NCBI GenBank assembly: GCA_964640085.1
Contig: CAZXFA010000042.1
Location: forward strand, 1 to 18,307
DNA from: CAZXFA01 sp964640085
GTDB lineage: Bacteria; Actinomycetota; UBA4738; HRBIN12
Reading direction: 5' to 3'
DNA: 18,307 nucleotides
The position numbers were made by a program, and so were the translations under genes. Shown one piece after another: positions 6,835-13,235 of the stretch (its first letter is position 1; each line of letters begins with the position of its first letter). The notes under the pieces are model-generated. The model did no database searches. It was not told where the DNA came from and saw nothing but the letters and a program-made list of their open reading frames with translations.

Positions 6835-7398
6835 ATGTGGCTCCGGGAGAACGAGGAAGGCCGGCGCATCATCCCCTGGCTCGAGCCGGGCGCGACGCTG
6901 CTCGACCTCGGGGCGGGAACGGGGTTGATGGCTCGGTACCTCCGAGATCGAGCCGGGATCCGTCCGACGCTCACGGACCTCGTTCCGTACCGGAACCGTG
7001 ACCGCTCGATGCCCTTCATCCGCCAGACCGACCCCTTCCGGGTCCCGGTCGCCGACGCGTCCCACGACGTGGTCCTGATGATGTTCGTGTTCCACCACAT
7101 GGAGCGGTTCGAGGATCAGGAAGTGCTGCTGCGAGAGGCGGAACGGATCGCGCGGCGCCGGATCGTCGTCACGGAGGACACGCCGGGATCCCGCTTCGAG
7201 CGGGCGGTGAACGCCGCGTGGGATCGTGTCCTGAACCTGCGCCACGGGGTGCCCACGCCGTGCATGTTCCGGAGCACCGAGGCCTGGACCCGGCTCTTCG
7301 AAGACCACGGCCTCCGGATCGCGCATCGGGAGCGGTACCGGCCGATCTGGCCGACGCTCGGCACGTACCACCACACGCTGTTCGTGCTCGATCGCTGA
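6835..7398 (+). CDS. Class I SAM-dependent methyltransferase
   Basis: A 187-residue Rossmann-fold methyltransferase. Motif I is LLDLGAGTG (22-30), the acidic end of beta2 is in TLTDLVPY (about 48), and the motif II/III area VVLMMFVFHHMERF is typical of the Methyltransf_11/UbiE-like group. The protein starts only about 20 residues before motif I and ends with a short C-terminal beta-sheet, WPTLGTYHHTLFVLDR, so it is a minimal catalytic domain. The substrate is unknown. The ATG at 6835 is the only good start before motif I. No strong ribosome-binding site is visible, and a TAGCGT box lies 11 nt upstream. It is convergent with the next methyltransferase, with only 3 nt between the stops, and separated from sufU by the inverted repeat, so a link to Fe-S assembly is not supported. 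Confidence 0.88.
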   Translation: MWLRENEEGRRIIPWLEPGATLLDLGAGTGLMARYLRDRAGIRPTLTDLVPYRNRDRSMPFIRQTDPFRVPVADASHDVVLMMFVFHHMERFEDQEVLLREAERIARRRIVVTEDTPGSRFERAVNAAWDRVLNLRHGVPTPCMFRSTEAWTRLFEDHGLRIAHRERYRPIWPTLGTYHHTLFVLDR

Positions 7399-7401
7399 AC
7401 G

Positions 7402-8145
7402 CTACTCGAGGCGGCGCGCGACGAACGCCTCACGGCCGACCGGCTCCTCCGCGTCGGCCGTGAGGGCAACCGCCTCGGAAGTGAACCCGGCCGCCCCGAG
7501 CAGCCGGAGCCAGGTCGCCCGAGCGAAGAGCCCGCAGACATGCCGGTCGTGCCGGAGGTCGACCGCGCCGCCCGGCAGACGCAGGAGGAACGCGAACTCG
7601 ACGACGTACGTGGTGTCGAGCGGGCTGGGGTCGTACCACCACTCGAGGTAGCGGAGCGCCCGCTCGGCACCGTCGTGTCCGCCGTGATCGGTACCGTCTC
7701 GGTACCGTTCCCTCACGAAGTCGGGGACGAGCAGCGCGCACCCGCCAGGGCGGGCGTGCGCGAACGCCGTGGCGCAGACGGCGGCGAGGTCCTCCTCGGT
7801 CGTGATGTAGTCGATCGCGTCGTGGACGAAGACGGCGTCGAACGTCCGCCCGAGCCGGACCGAGCGCATGTCCCCCTCGACGTGCTCGCACGCGGGGTTG
7901 AGGGCACGACTCACGTCCAGCATCGCGCGGGATCGGTCCACGAGCGTCATCCGCACTTCGCGGTTCAGGTGAGAAGCGTTGTTCCCTCCGCCGCTGCCGA
8001 GCTCCAGGACCTCCTCGAGCGGTCCGTCGACGGCGATGCGGAGAAGGCGGAGGTACTCGGCGGCCTCGGCCGCGTACTCCTCGGGCGAGGAGACGAGCGG
8101 CCACCAGTCGGCCAGCTCGTCGTAGAGGGCCCGCGTCTCGCCCAC
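7402..8145 (-). CDS. Class I SAM-dependent methyltransferase, GTG start
   Basis: A 247-residue protein with a YDELADWWPLVSSPEEYAAEA N-terminus, a widespread lead-in for small-molecule methyltransferases. It has motif I VLELGSGGGNN (46-56), the acidic beta2 residue in MTLVDRS (D70), and AVFVHDAIDYITTEEDL as the post-motif region. A mostly beta C-terminal extension (EWWYDPSPLDTTYVVEFAFLLRL) probably forms the substrate lid. The substrate is not identifiable. Its sequence differs clearly from the convergent methyltransferase at 6835, so the pair is not a recent duplication. The GTG start is supported by TAGCCT ending exactly 7 nt upstream, which points to a leaderless mRNA. It is divergent from the DUF2207 gene across a 50-nt region. 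Confidence 0.88.
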   Translation of the reverse strand: MGETRALYDELADWWPLVSSPEEYAAEAAEYLRLLRIAVDGPLEEVLELGSGGGNNASHLNREVRMTLVDRSRAMLDVSRALNPACEHVEGDMRSVRLGRTFDAVFVHDAIDYITTEEDLAAVCATAFAHARPGGCALLVPDFVRERYRDGTDHGGHDGAERALRYLEWWYDPSPLDTTYVVEFAFLLRLPGGAVDLRHDRHVCGLFARATWLRLLGAAGFTSEAVALTADAEEPVGREAFVARRLE

Positions 8146-8195
8146 GATCCGCAGGCTACCGCCCCGAGCCGCCGGCGTGGGATACCGTGAGGGCC
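8146..8195. promoter_or_regulatory. Compact divergent promoter region with two leaderless starts
   Basis: On the minus strand, TAGCCT (8158-8153) is followed by 7 nt and the GTG at 8145. On the plus strand, TACCGT (8183-8188) is followed by 7 nt and a GTG at 8196. The two -10 boxes are 24 nt apart. Neither gene has a Shine-Dalgarno sequence, and neither side has a recognisable TTGACA-like -35 box. Confidence 0.6.
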
Positions 8196-9995
8196 GTGAC
8201 GCGCCTCCTCGCGCTGACCGGGACGTTGCTGGTGATGGGGCTCGCGTTCGCCCCGGCGCCGCTCCGGGCGCAGGGATCCGAGTCGACCCCGCGGTTCGAC
8301 GTCGACATAGAGATCGAGCCCGCCGGGACGATCCTGGTCACCGAGACGATCGAGCAGGACTTCGGCTCCACGCCACGCCATGGGATCTTCCGCTACATCC
8401 CGAACCGCCTCCACTACGACGACACGTACGACCGCCGGTACCCCATCGACCTGGTCGATGTCCGGGCCTCGGCGGGCACGGCGGCTGACATCGAGACCAA
8501 GCAGGAGGGTGGGAGCTTCGTGATCCGGATCGGGGATCCAGACGTGGAGATCACCGGCCGCCACACCTACACGATCGTCTACCGGGTTAGCGGCGCGCTG
8601 AACCGGTTCGACACGCACGACGAGCTGTACTGGAACGCGGTCGGGACCGATTGGCAGCAGGCGATCGGCGTCGTCCGGGTGCGGGTGGAGGGGCCGGGAC
8701 CGATCGAACGGATCGCCTGCTTCACCGGGCCCTTCGGCTCGACCCTGCCGTGCTCGCGGGGGCGGATCCGCGACGGTGCCGCGGTCTTCGTCCAGGAGAA
8801 CCTGGCCGCCTACAACGCCTTGTCGGTGGTGGTGGCGCTCCCGCAGGGCGCCGTCGCGAGCCCCGGGCCGATCCTGGAGGAGCGGTGGAGCCTGGACCGC
8901 GCTTTCTCCCGGACGGTTGCCACCGTGGGCGGCTCGCTCGGGCTCCTCGCGCTGGTGGTGATCGGGTTCGGCTGGCTCGCGTGGACCCGTGGCCGGGACC
9001 TCCGCTACCGGGGCTCGGCGATCGACCAGGTCATGGGTCCCGGTGGCGGCGAGGGCGAGAGCCAGGCCGTGCCCCTGTTCGAGGGCGGGGAGGCGCCGGT
9101 CGAGTTCGCGCCCCCCGACGGGATCCGGCCCGGTCAGGTCGGGACGCTGATCGACGAGCAGGCCAACACGCTGGACGTCACCGCCACGATCGTGGACCTG
9201 GCTGTCCGCGGCTATCTCGTGATCGAGGAGATCGAGAAGAGGTGGTTCCTCGGCAAGCCGGACTGGCTCCTCAGGCGGACCGACGAGACGGCGGACGACC
9301 TGCTGAGCTACGAGCGCGCGCTCCTGGAGGGGCTGTTCCAGCGGAAGAACGAGGTGAAGCTCTCGGGGCTGAAGAAGAAGTTCGCCGAGCGGCTCCAGAA
9401 GGTGAAGGACGCGCTGTACGAGGACATCGTCTCGCGCAGGTGGTTCCTGCGCCGACCCGATCGTGTCCGTCAGACGTGGGCGGGTATCGGGATCGGGGCA
9501 GCGGTGCTCGGGATCGGAGCCACGGTCGCCCTCGCCTGGTGGACGACGTTCGGGCTGCTGGGTGTCCCGTTCGTGCTGGGGGGCATCCTCCTCCTGGTCG
9601 GCGCCAAACGGATGCCGCGTCGGACCCCTCGCGGCACCGCGATGACGCGCCGCGTGATCGGGTTCCGCCGGGTGATCGAGACGGCGGAGACCCACCTCGC
9701 CCGGTGGGCGGAGGAGGAGAACGTCTTCACCCGGTACCTGCCGTTCGCCGTGGTGTTCGGGTGCACCGACAAGTGGGCCCAGGCGTTCCAGGGGCTCGAG
9801 CAGGCCGAGGACACCCGTTGGTACATCTCGAGCCGGCCGTTCGTGCTCCACGAGTTCGTCGACCGGGTGGACTCGTTCGCCGTCACCACCAGCGGAACCA
9901 TCTCGGCCACGCCGGCGGGCTCGGGGAGCAGCGGGTTCGCCGGCGGTGGCTTCTCGGGCGGTGGCGGAGGCGGCGGCGGCGGAGGGTCCTGGTAG
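8196..9995 (+). CDS. DUF2207-family membrane protein with poly-glycine C-terminal tail
   Basis: A protein of about 599 residues in the DUF2207 (predicted membrane protein) family; the molecular function of the family is not established. It begins with a signal peptide (TRLLALTGTLLVMGLAFA, likely cleavage after LRAQG). A ~210-residue extracytoplasmic beta-rich domain follows with the DUF2207 pattern FDVDIEIEPAGTILVTETI and HGIFRYIPNR. A transmembrane segment lies near residues 244-264, and a cytoplasmic part with VDLAVRGYLVIEE resembles a winged-helix-like module. Two close membrane segments lie at about 430-468, then YLPFAVVFGCTDKWAQAF, and finally FAGGGFSGGG running into ten glycines and SW. 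The frame is open from a GTG at 8187, but that codon overlaps the TACCGT box. The GTG at 8196 fits the leaderless pattern and still gives a full signal peptide. Confidence 0.88.
   Translation: MTRLLALTGTLLVMGLAFAPAPLRAQGSESTPRFDVDIEIEPAGTILVTETIEQDFGSTPRHGIFRYIPNRLHYDDTYDRRYPIDLVDVRASAGTAADIETKQEGGSFVIRIGDPDVEITGRHTYTIVYRVSGALNRFDTHDELYWNAVGTDWQQAIGVVRVRVEGPGPIERIACFTGPFGSTLPCSRGRIRDGAAVFVQENLAAYNALSVVVALPQGAVASPGPILEERWSLDRAFSRTVATVGGSLGLLALVVIGFGWLAWTRGRDLRYRGSAIDQVMGPGGGEGESQAVPLFEGGEAPVEFAPPDGIRPGQVGTLIDEQANTLDVTATIVDLAVRGYLVIEEIEKRWFLGKPDWLLRRTDETADDLLSYERALLEGLFQRKNEVKLSGLKKKFAERLQKVKDALYEDIVSRRWFLRRPDRVRQTWAGIGIGAAVLGIGATVALAWWTTFGLLGVPFVLGGILLLVGAKRMPRRTPRGTAMTRRVIGFRRVIETAETHLARWAEEENVFTRYLPFAVVFGCTDKWAQAFQGLEQAEDTRWYISSRPFVLHEFVDRVDSFAVTTSGTISATPAGSGSSGFAGGGFSGGGGGGGGGGSW
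9940..9992 (+). repeat. Glycine-codon low-complexity tract at the DUF2207 C-terminus
   Basis: Runs of GGN codons (GGC, GGT, GGA, GGG) encode GGGFS and then ten consecutive glycines before SW and the stop. Such tails are common at the ends of DUF2207 proteins. The mixed codons argue for selection on the peptide rather than simple slippage. Confidence 0.8.
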
Positions 9996-10028
9996 GGTCG
10001 CCGGAGGACGCGCCCGTCGCTCGAGCTC

Positions 10029-11021
10029 ATGGACATCGTCTTCTCCGAGGATCCCCGGGACCTGGTCCGGCGTGACTGGTCGAACCTGGTCACCGCGGAC
10101 CCGGCCGGGACCTTCTTCCACACCCCGGGGTTCCTGAAGCTCTACTGGGAGGAGTTCGCCCGTCGCCCCGAGCACCTGCTGGTGGCCTTCGCGGAGGAAG
10201 CGGGCGCGCAGGTGGGCGCGGTCGCGTTCGAGCGGGTGGACGGCACGCTGCGGTTCCTCGGCGGAACCGACGTCACGGACTACCTGGGCCCCGTCGGCCT
10301 CCCCGAAGTTCGTGCGACGATCGCCAAGGAGCTGTTCGCGGCGCTCGCCCGACGCGACGGGTGGTCGGCGGCGGATCTGCGGGGGCTCCCAGAGGACCGT
10401 CCATGGCTGCAGCTCCTGGCCGAAGGCGCTGCGGCTCAAGGCTTCTCGGTGGATGTCGCAGACGATGAGCCGAACCCGATCGCACCCTTCCTGGAGCTCC
10501 CGGGCTCGTACGAGGAGTACTTGGGGGGCCTGTCCTCGAAGCTCCGGCACGAGATCAAGCGCAAGGCGCGCAGGCTCGAGACCGAGGTCGGGCCCTGGCG
10601 GATCTGCCTCGCGACCCGGGAGACGCTGGTCGAGTACCTCGATCGGTTCGTGGATCTCCACCGGCAGAGCGAGGGCCCGAAGGGGGTGTTCATGCGCCCG
10701 GGGATGGAGATCTTCTTCCGCCGTCTCGGCGAGGCGTTCCTGCCCCGCGGCATCTTCAACCTCACGTTCATCGAGGTGCAGGGGGTCAAGGCATCGGGCA
10801 CGATCGGGTTCCGGTTCGAGGGGACCTACTACCTCTACAACTCCGCGTTCGATCGCGCGTACCAGGGCGTCTCCCCCGGGATGGTGCTCGTTGCGGAGGA
10901 CATCCGCATCGCGATCGAGGCCGGCTGCTCCGGGTTCGACATGCTGAAGGGCGACTACGCCTACAAGTACCGGTTCGGGGCCGCCCCACGGACCATCAAG
11001 CGGCTCGCGGTCCGGCGCTGA
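10029..11021 (+). CDS. FemAB/CelD-like GNAT-superfamily acyltransferase
   Basis: A 330-residue protein of the peptidoglycan-bridge / CelD-BcsL acyltransferase type (double-GNAT layout). The N-terminal half includes the FFHTPGFLKLYWEEFA motif typical of this group. The C-terminal GNAT domain (about 169-311) contains SSKLRHEIKRKARRLE, YYLYNSAFDRAYQGVSPGMVL and the closing FDMLKGDYAYKYRFG motif (303-317), which in relatives reads F-D-x-L-x-G-x-x-x-Y-K. Relatives transfer acyl or aminoacyl groups in cell-envelope or exopolysaccharide metabolism; the substrate here is unknown. It follows the DUF2207 gene by 33 nt on the same strand, so co-transcription and an envelope role are plausible (inference). 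TAGGGT overlaps the DUF2207 stop and could give a separate promoter. The GGAGG at about 10003 is too far from the ATG for a normal Shine-Dalgarno. It is convergent with the anti-sigma gene, 5 nt apart. Confidence 0.87.
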   Translation: MDIVFSEDPRDLVRRDWSNLVTADPAGTFFHTPGFLKLYWEEFARRPEHLLVAFAEEAGAQVGAVAFERVDGTLRFLGGTDVTDYLGPVGLPEVRATIAKELFAALARRDGWSAADLRGLPEDRPWLQLLAEGAAAQGFSVDVADDEPNPIAPFLELPGSYEEYLGGLSSKLRHEIKRKARRLETEVGPWRICLATRETLVEYLDRFVDLHRQSEGPKGVFMRPGMEIFFRRLGEAFLPRGIFNLTFIEVQGVKASGTIGFRFEGTYYLYNSAFDRAYQGVSPGMVLVAEDIRIAIEAGCSGFDMLKGDYAYKYRFGAAPRTIKRLAVRR

Positions 11022-11026
11022 GCCGG

Positions 11027-11737
11027 TCAGATCTCCCGCACCTCGGTCGTCGCGAGCATCCCGGACCCGTCCCACAGGTTGACCCGTTCGAAGTCCGTCA
11101 GATCCGAGGACGTGACGAGCCACGTGGAGGCCTCCCCGCCCGGACCGAACTCGAGCGGATGCAGGTCGATCCGGGTGTCGTCCTCGGCGAGCAGCGTGAC
11201 GTTCGCGGCACCCTCCCATCCCGGCGCGCGGGCCAGGACGAGTACCCACGACTGCCCCACCTTCGAGTCGTAGATCACGGCGCTGCCCTGCAGCTCCCTG
11301 GCCCCGGTGGCCCGCAGCTCCCCGACCCGGACGTGCTCCCCACCGAGCACCCCGAGGAAGCTCTCGTACCGGTGGGCCGAGGCCTCGTATCGCTCCGCGC
11401 GGACGGTCGCGAACACGCCCCACGCCAGCGCGGCCACCAGCGCGACCGCGGCCGCCACCCGCCCCACCCACGGTGTCCACCTGGGGGCCGGAACGGCCGG
11501 GGCGCCCTCCGACCACTCCTCCGCGAGCACCGCGAGCACACGGCCCCGGAGGTGTTCGGGAGGCTCGACGTCGTGCGCCGCCCGCGCGAACGTGCTGACG
11601 CCCTCGGCCAGCGCGGCGGCGTCCGCCCGGCACGCGGCACACCCGCGGAGGTGTCGCCGCACCGCAGCGTCGGTGTGCTCGTCGAGCGTCCCAAGCAGGT
11701 GCTCGGCGAGCTGCTCGCGGACCCGATCGCACGTCAC
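11027..11737 (-). CDS. Membrane-anchored zinc-type anti-sigma factor (RskA-like)
   Basis: A 236-residue single-pass protein that would hold its cognate ECF sigma factor at the membrane. The cytoplasmic N-terminus has a zinc anti-sigma (ZAS) motif: C3, H29, C33 and C36, the last three in HLRGCAAC (H-x3-C-x2-C). A proline-rich linker leads to a transmembrane helix at about 91-112 (VGRVAAAVALVAALAWGVFATV). An extracytoplasmic domain follows with GSAVIYDSKVGQSWVLVLA and DLTDFERVNLWD, similar to the C-terminal domain of RskA-type regulators. The GTG start overlaps the sigma-factor stop as GTGA, so the two proteins are translationally coupled. That coupling and the ZAS motif make the pairing with the upstream sigma factor strong. 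The inducing signal is unknown; the CxxC could allow redox sensing but this is speculative. Confidence 0.9.
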   Translation of the reverse strand: MTCDRVREQLAEHLLGTLDEHTDAAVRRHLRGCAACRADAAALAEGVSTFARAAHDVEPPEHLRGRVLAVLAEEWSEGAPAVPAPRWTPWVGRVAAAVALVAALAWGVFATVRAERYEASAHRYESFLGVLGGEHVRVGELRATGARELQGSAVIYDSKVGQSWVLVLARAPGWEGAANVTLLAEDDTRIDLHPLEFGPGGEASTWLVTSSDLTDFERVNLWDGSGMLATTEVREI

Positions 11738-12297
11738 GTCGTCCGGTCCTCCAGGGCTTCGCGCAGCTTCAAGAGCGCGGTGCGGATCCTGGTCTTCGCG
11801 GTGCCGATGGGGATGCCCTCGAGCTCGGCGACCTCCGCGCTGGTCTTGCCGCCGAAGTAGGCAAGCTCGAGCGCCGCCCGTTGTCCGTCCGAGAGCCCCT
11901 CCATCGCGCGGCGAGCGCGCTCGGACAGGTCCGCCGTGGTGGCGTGGTCCTCCGGTCCGGGCTCGGAGGAGGCCTCGCCCCGGATCGCGGTCCGATCCGC
12001 GGTCCGCGCGTCCAGCACGCGGCGGCGGAGGGCGTCGATCGCCAGGCTCCGCGCCACGAGGAGGACCCAGGTCTCCAGGCGACCGCGCGCCGGATCGTAG
12101 CGCCCGGCGCTGCGCCACAGCTTGACGAACGCGTCCTGGACGAGATCCTGCGCCGCCGCGTCGGCGCCGAGCATCACGACGCCGAGCCCGTAGATGCGGG
12201 AGGCGAACCGCCGGTACAGCTCCTCCGCCGCCGCGGGATCGCGCGCGGCGAAGGCACGCATCAGCGCGGCGTCGGAGCCTCGGTCGCGGGAACGCAC
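11734..12297 (-). CDS. ECF-type RNA polymerase sigma factor
   Basis: A 187-residue group-IV sigma factor. Region 2 lies at about 24-93 with LYRRFASRIYGLGVVMLG, the core-binding QDLVQDAFVKLWR and the -10-recognition/melting segment GRLETWVLLVARSLAIDALRRR. Region 4 lies at about 135-180 with LSDGQRAALELAYFGGKT and the helix-turn-helix SAEVAELEGIPIGTAKTRIR that reads the -35 box. Overall similarity is to actinobacterial SigK-type factors (moderate confidence). The frame is open far upstream across the preceding gene, but the GTG at 12297 begins a normal-length protein and sits exactly 7 nt after TACCGT. Its stop overlaps the anti-sigma start by 4 nt. I could not identify an ECF-type (GAAC-like) -35 at proper spacing, so autoregulation is not shown. 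Confidence 0.94.
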   Translation of the reverse strand: MRSRDRGSDAALMRAFAARDPAAAEELYRRFASRIYGLGVVMLGADAAAQDLVQDAFVKLWRSAGRYDPARGRLETWVLLVARSLAIDALRRRVLDARTADRTAIRGEASSEPGPEDHATTADLSERARRAMEGLSDGQRAALELAYFGGKTSAEVAELEGIPIGTAKTRIRTALLKLREALEDRTT

Positions 12298-12304
12298 GGA
12301 CAGC

Positions 12305-12310
12305 ACGGTA
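12305..12310 (-). promoter_or_regulatory. Candidate -10 box of a leaderless promoter for the sigma factor
   Basis: On the minus strand TACCGT ends 7 nt before the GTG at 12297. No Shine-Dalgarno sequence is present. A weak hairpin (GCGGG 12328-12332 / CCCGC 12338-12342) lies just upstream and could separate this gene from the preceding one. Confidence 0.55.
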
Positions 12311-12356
12311 GTCCCCAGGGTGTACGGGCGGGAAGGCCCCGCGGTTCGGGCGTCGG

Positions 12357-13187
12357 CTACTCGACGAACGCGCGGACGTGCTCCAGCACGGCGAGCGCGA
12401 CCGCCTCGTCTCCGCCGACCACCAGGGTGCCCTCGTCCAGGAAGACCTTCGCCGGGTAGCGGCGGCCAGCCACGAGCGCGAAGGCAGTTGCCCGCCCCTC
12501 GACGAAGGCCGTGGGCTCGGCGTCCTCCGGTGGGGACTCTCGGGGGGCGAGGCCCCAGTGCCAGCTTCCCCCGCCGACGCCCTCGAGCTCCACGCGCAGG
12601 CTCGCTCCCGGGAACGACAAACCTGCCTGACCGAGCGCGTACGGGAGCATCCGGATCCCCATGTCGTTGGCCAGGTACACGGGCCAGTGCTGCGGGTTCT
12701 GCTCGAGCCCCGCACCTTCGCGCAGGTCCTCGCCATGGAACCACCACTCGATCACGCGGGACTGGACCAGGAACCGGACCCCGATCTCCCCGGCGACCCA
12801 GGGGACCTTGCGCTCGCGCCACGTCTCGTCGTCCAGCTCACCGACACGGTCGAGGAACAGGTCGGCCGCCCGCCCCCAGTCCCCGATGACCCGCCTCGTG
12901 GAGAGCTCGTCCCTGCTCCGGACGGCCGACTCGTTGAAGCCGTTCACCCACAGCTCGTCGCCGTTGGCCTCACGGAAGCGCTCGAACTCGTCGGCTGGCT
13001 CGCCGCCCACGAGCTGGGCGGCGGCGGTGTCCTGCGCCGCCAGGTGGGCGACGATGTCGCGGTTCCGCCAGCCGGCACACACGCTGTCGTCCTCCCAGTC
13101 CTCGGCCGGGACGTACTGGATCGTGCGGCCCAGGCGCGCTCGCTCCGCGTTCGCGATGCCGAGCATCGTCCTGCGGTCGATGTTCAC
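12357..13187 (-). CDS. Maleylpyruvate isomerase-fold (DinB/MDMPI) metal-dependent protein
   Basis: A 276-residue protein of the actinobacterial mycothiol-dependent maleylpyruvate isomerase N-terminal (DinB-like four-helix) family. The hallmark CAGWRNRDIVAHLAAQD (from residue 37) provides the first metal-ligand histidine, H48. The second site VIEWWFHGEDLR provides E147 and H151. A C-terminal ~110-residue domain with SLRVELEGVGGGSWHW and AVALAVLEHVRAFV matches the MDMPI C-terminal/SCP2-like part. Most members are not true maleylpyruvate isomerases; they are thought to use low-molecular-weight thiols or be orphan enzymes, so no reaction is claimed. The GTG start has a strong GGGAGGAG ribosome-binding site 4 nt upstream. 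It is on the same strand as, and 59 nt upstream of, the ECF sigma gene, and divergent from the glycerate kinase. Confidence 0.86.
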   Translation of the reverse strand: MNIDRRTMLGIANAERARLGRTIQYVPAEDWEDDSVCAGWRNRDIVAHLAAQDTAAAQLVGGEPADEFERFREANGDELWVNGFNESAVRSRDELSTRRVIGDWGRAADLFLDRVGELDDETWRERKVPWVAGEIGVRFLVQSRVIEWWFHGEDLREGAGLEQNPQHWPVYLANDMGIRMLPYALGQAGLSFPGASLRVELEGVGGGSWHWGLAPRESPPEDAEPTAFVEGRATAFALVAGRRYPAKVFLDEGTLVVGGDEAVALAVLEHVRAFVE

Positions 13188-13235
13188 GTCGCTCCTCCCG
13201 ACCGGGATCGTGGCGGCGGTATGGTACCCGGCCTG
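13188..13235. promoter_or_regulatory. Divergent promoter region with overlapping -10 boxes
   Basis: GGTATGGTACC carries TATGGT on the plus strand (13220-13225) and TACCAT on the minus strand (13226-13221), five bases shared. The plus-strand box ends 10 nt before the glycerate kinase ATG. The minus-strand box leaves a ~26-nt leader containing GGGAGGAG before the GTG at 13187. Confidence 0.5.

Noticed and set aside
6835..8145. The two convergent methyltransferases as a duplicated pair
   Set aside because: Beyond SAM motif I they share no blocks, differ by 60 residues in length and have different C-terminal parts.
7965..11732. A 1255-codon open frame on the minus strand antisense to DUF2207 and the FemAB-like gene
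   Set aside because: Composition is Arg/Gly/Ala/Pro- and Asp/Glu/His-rich with no domain; the sense strand carries two recognisable families. Long antisense frames are expected in DNA with so few stop-forming AT bases.
12378..13235. Upstream extension of the glycerate kinase frame antisense to the isomerase-fold gene
   Set aside because: The opposite strand encodes a clear metal-site family protein, and the kinase begins normally at its APDKFRG motif; the extension is an open shadow.
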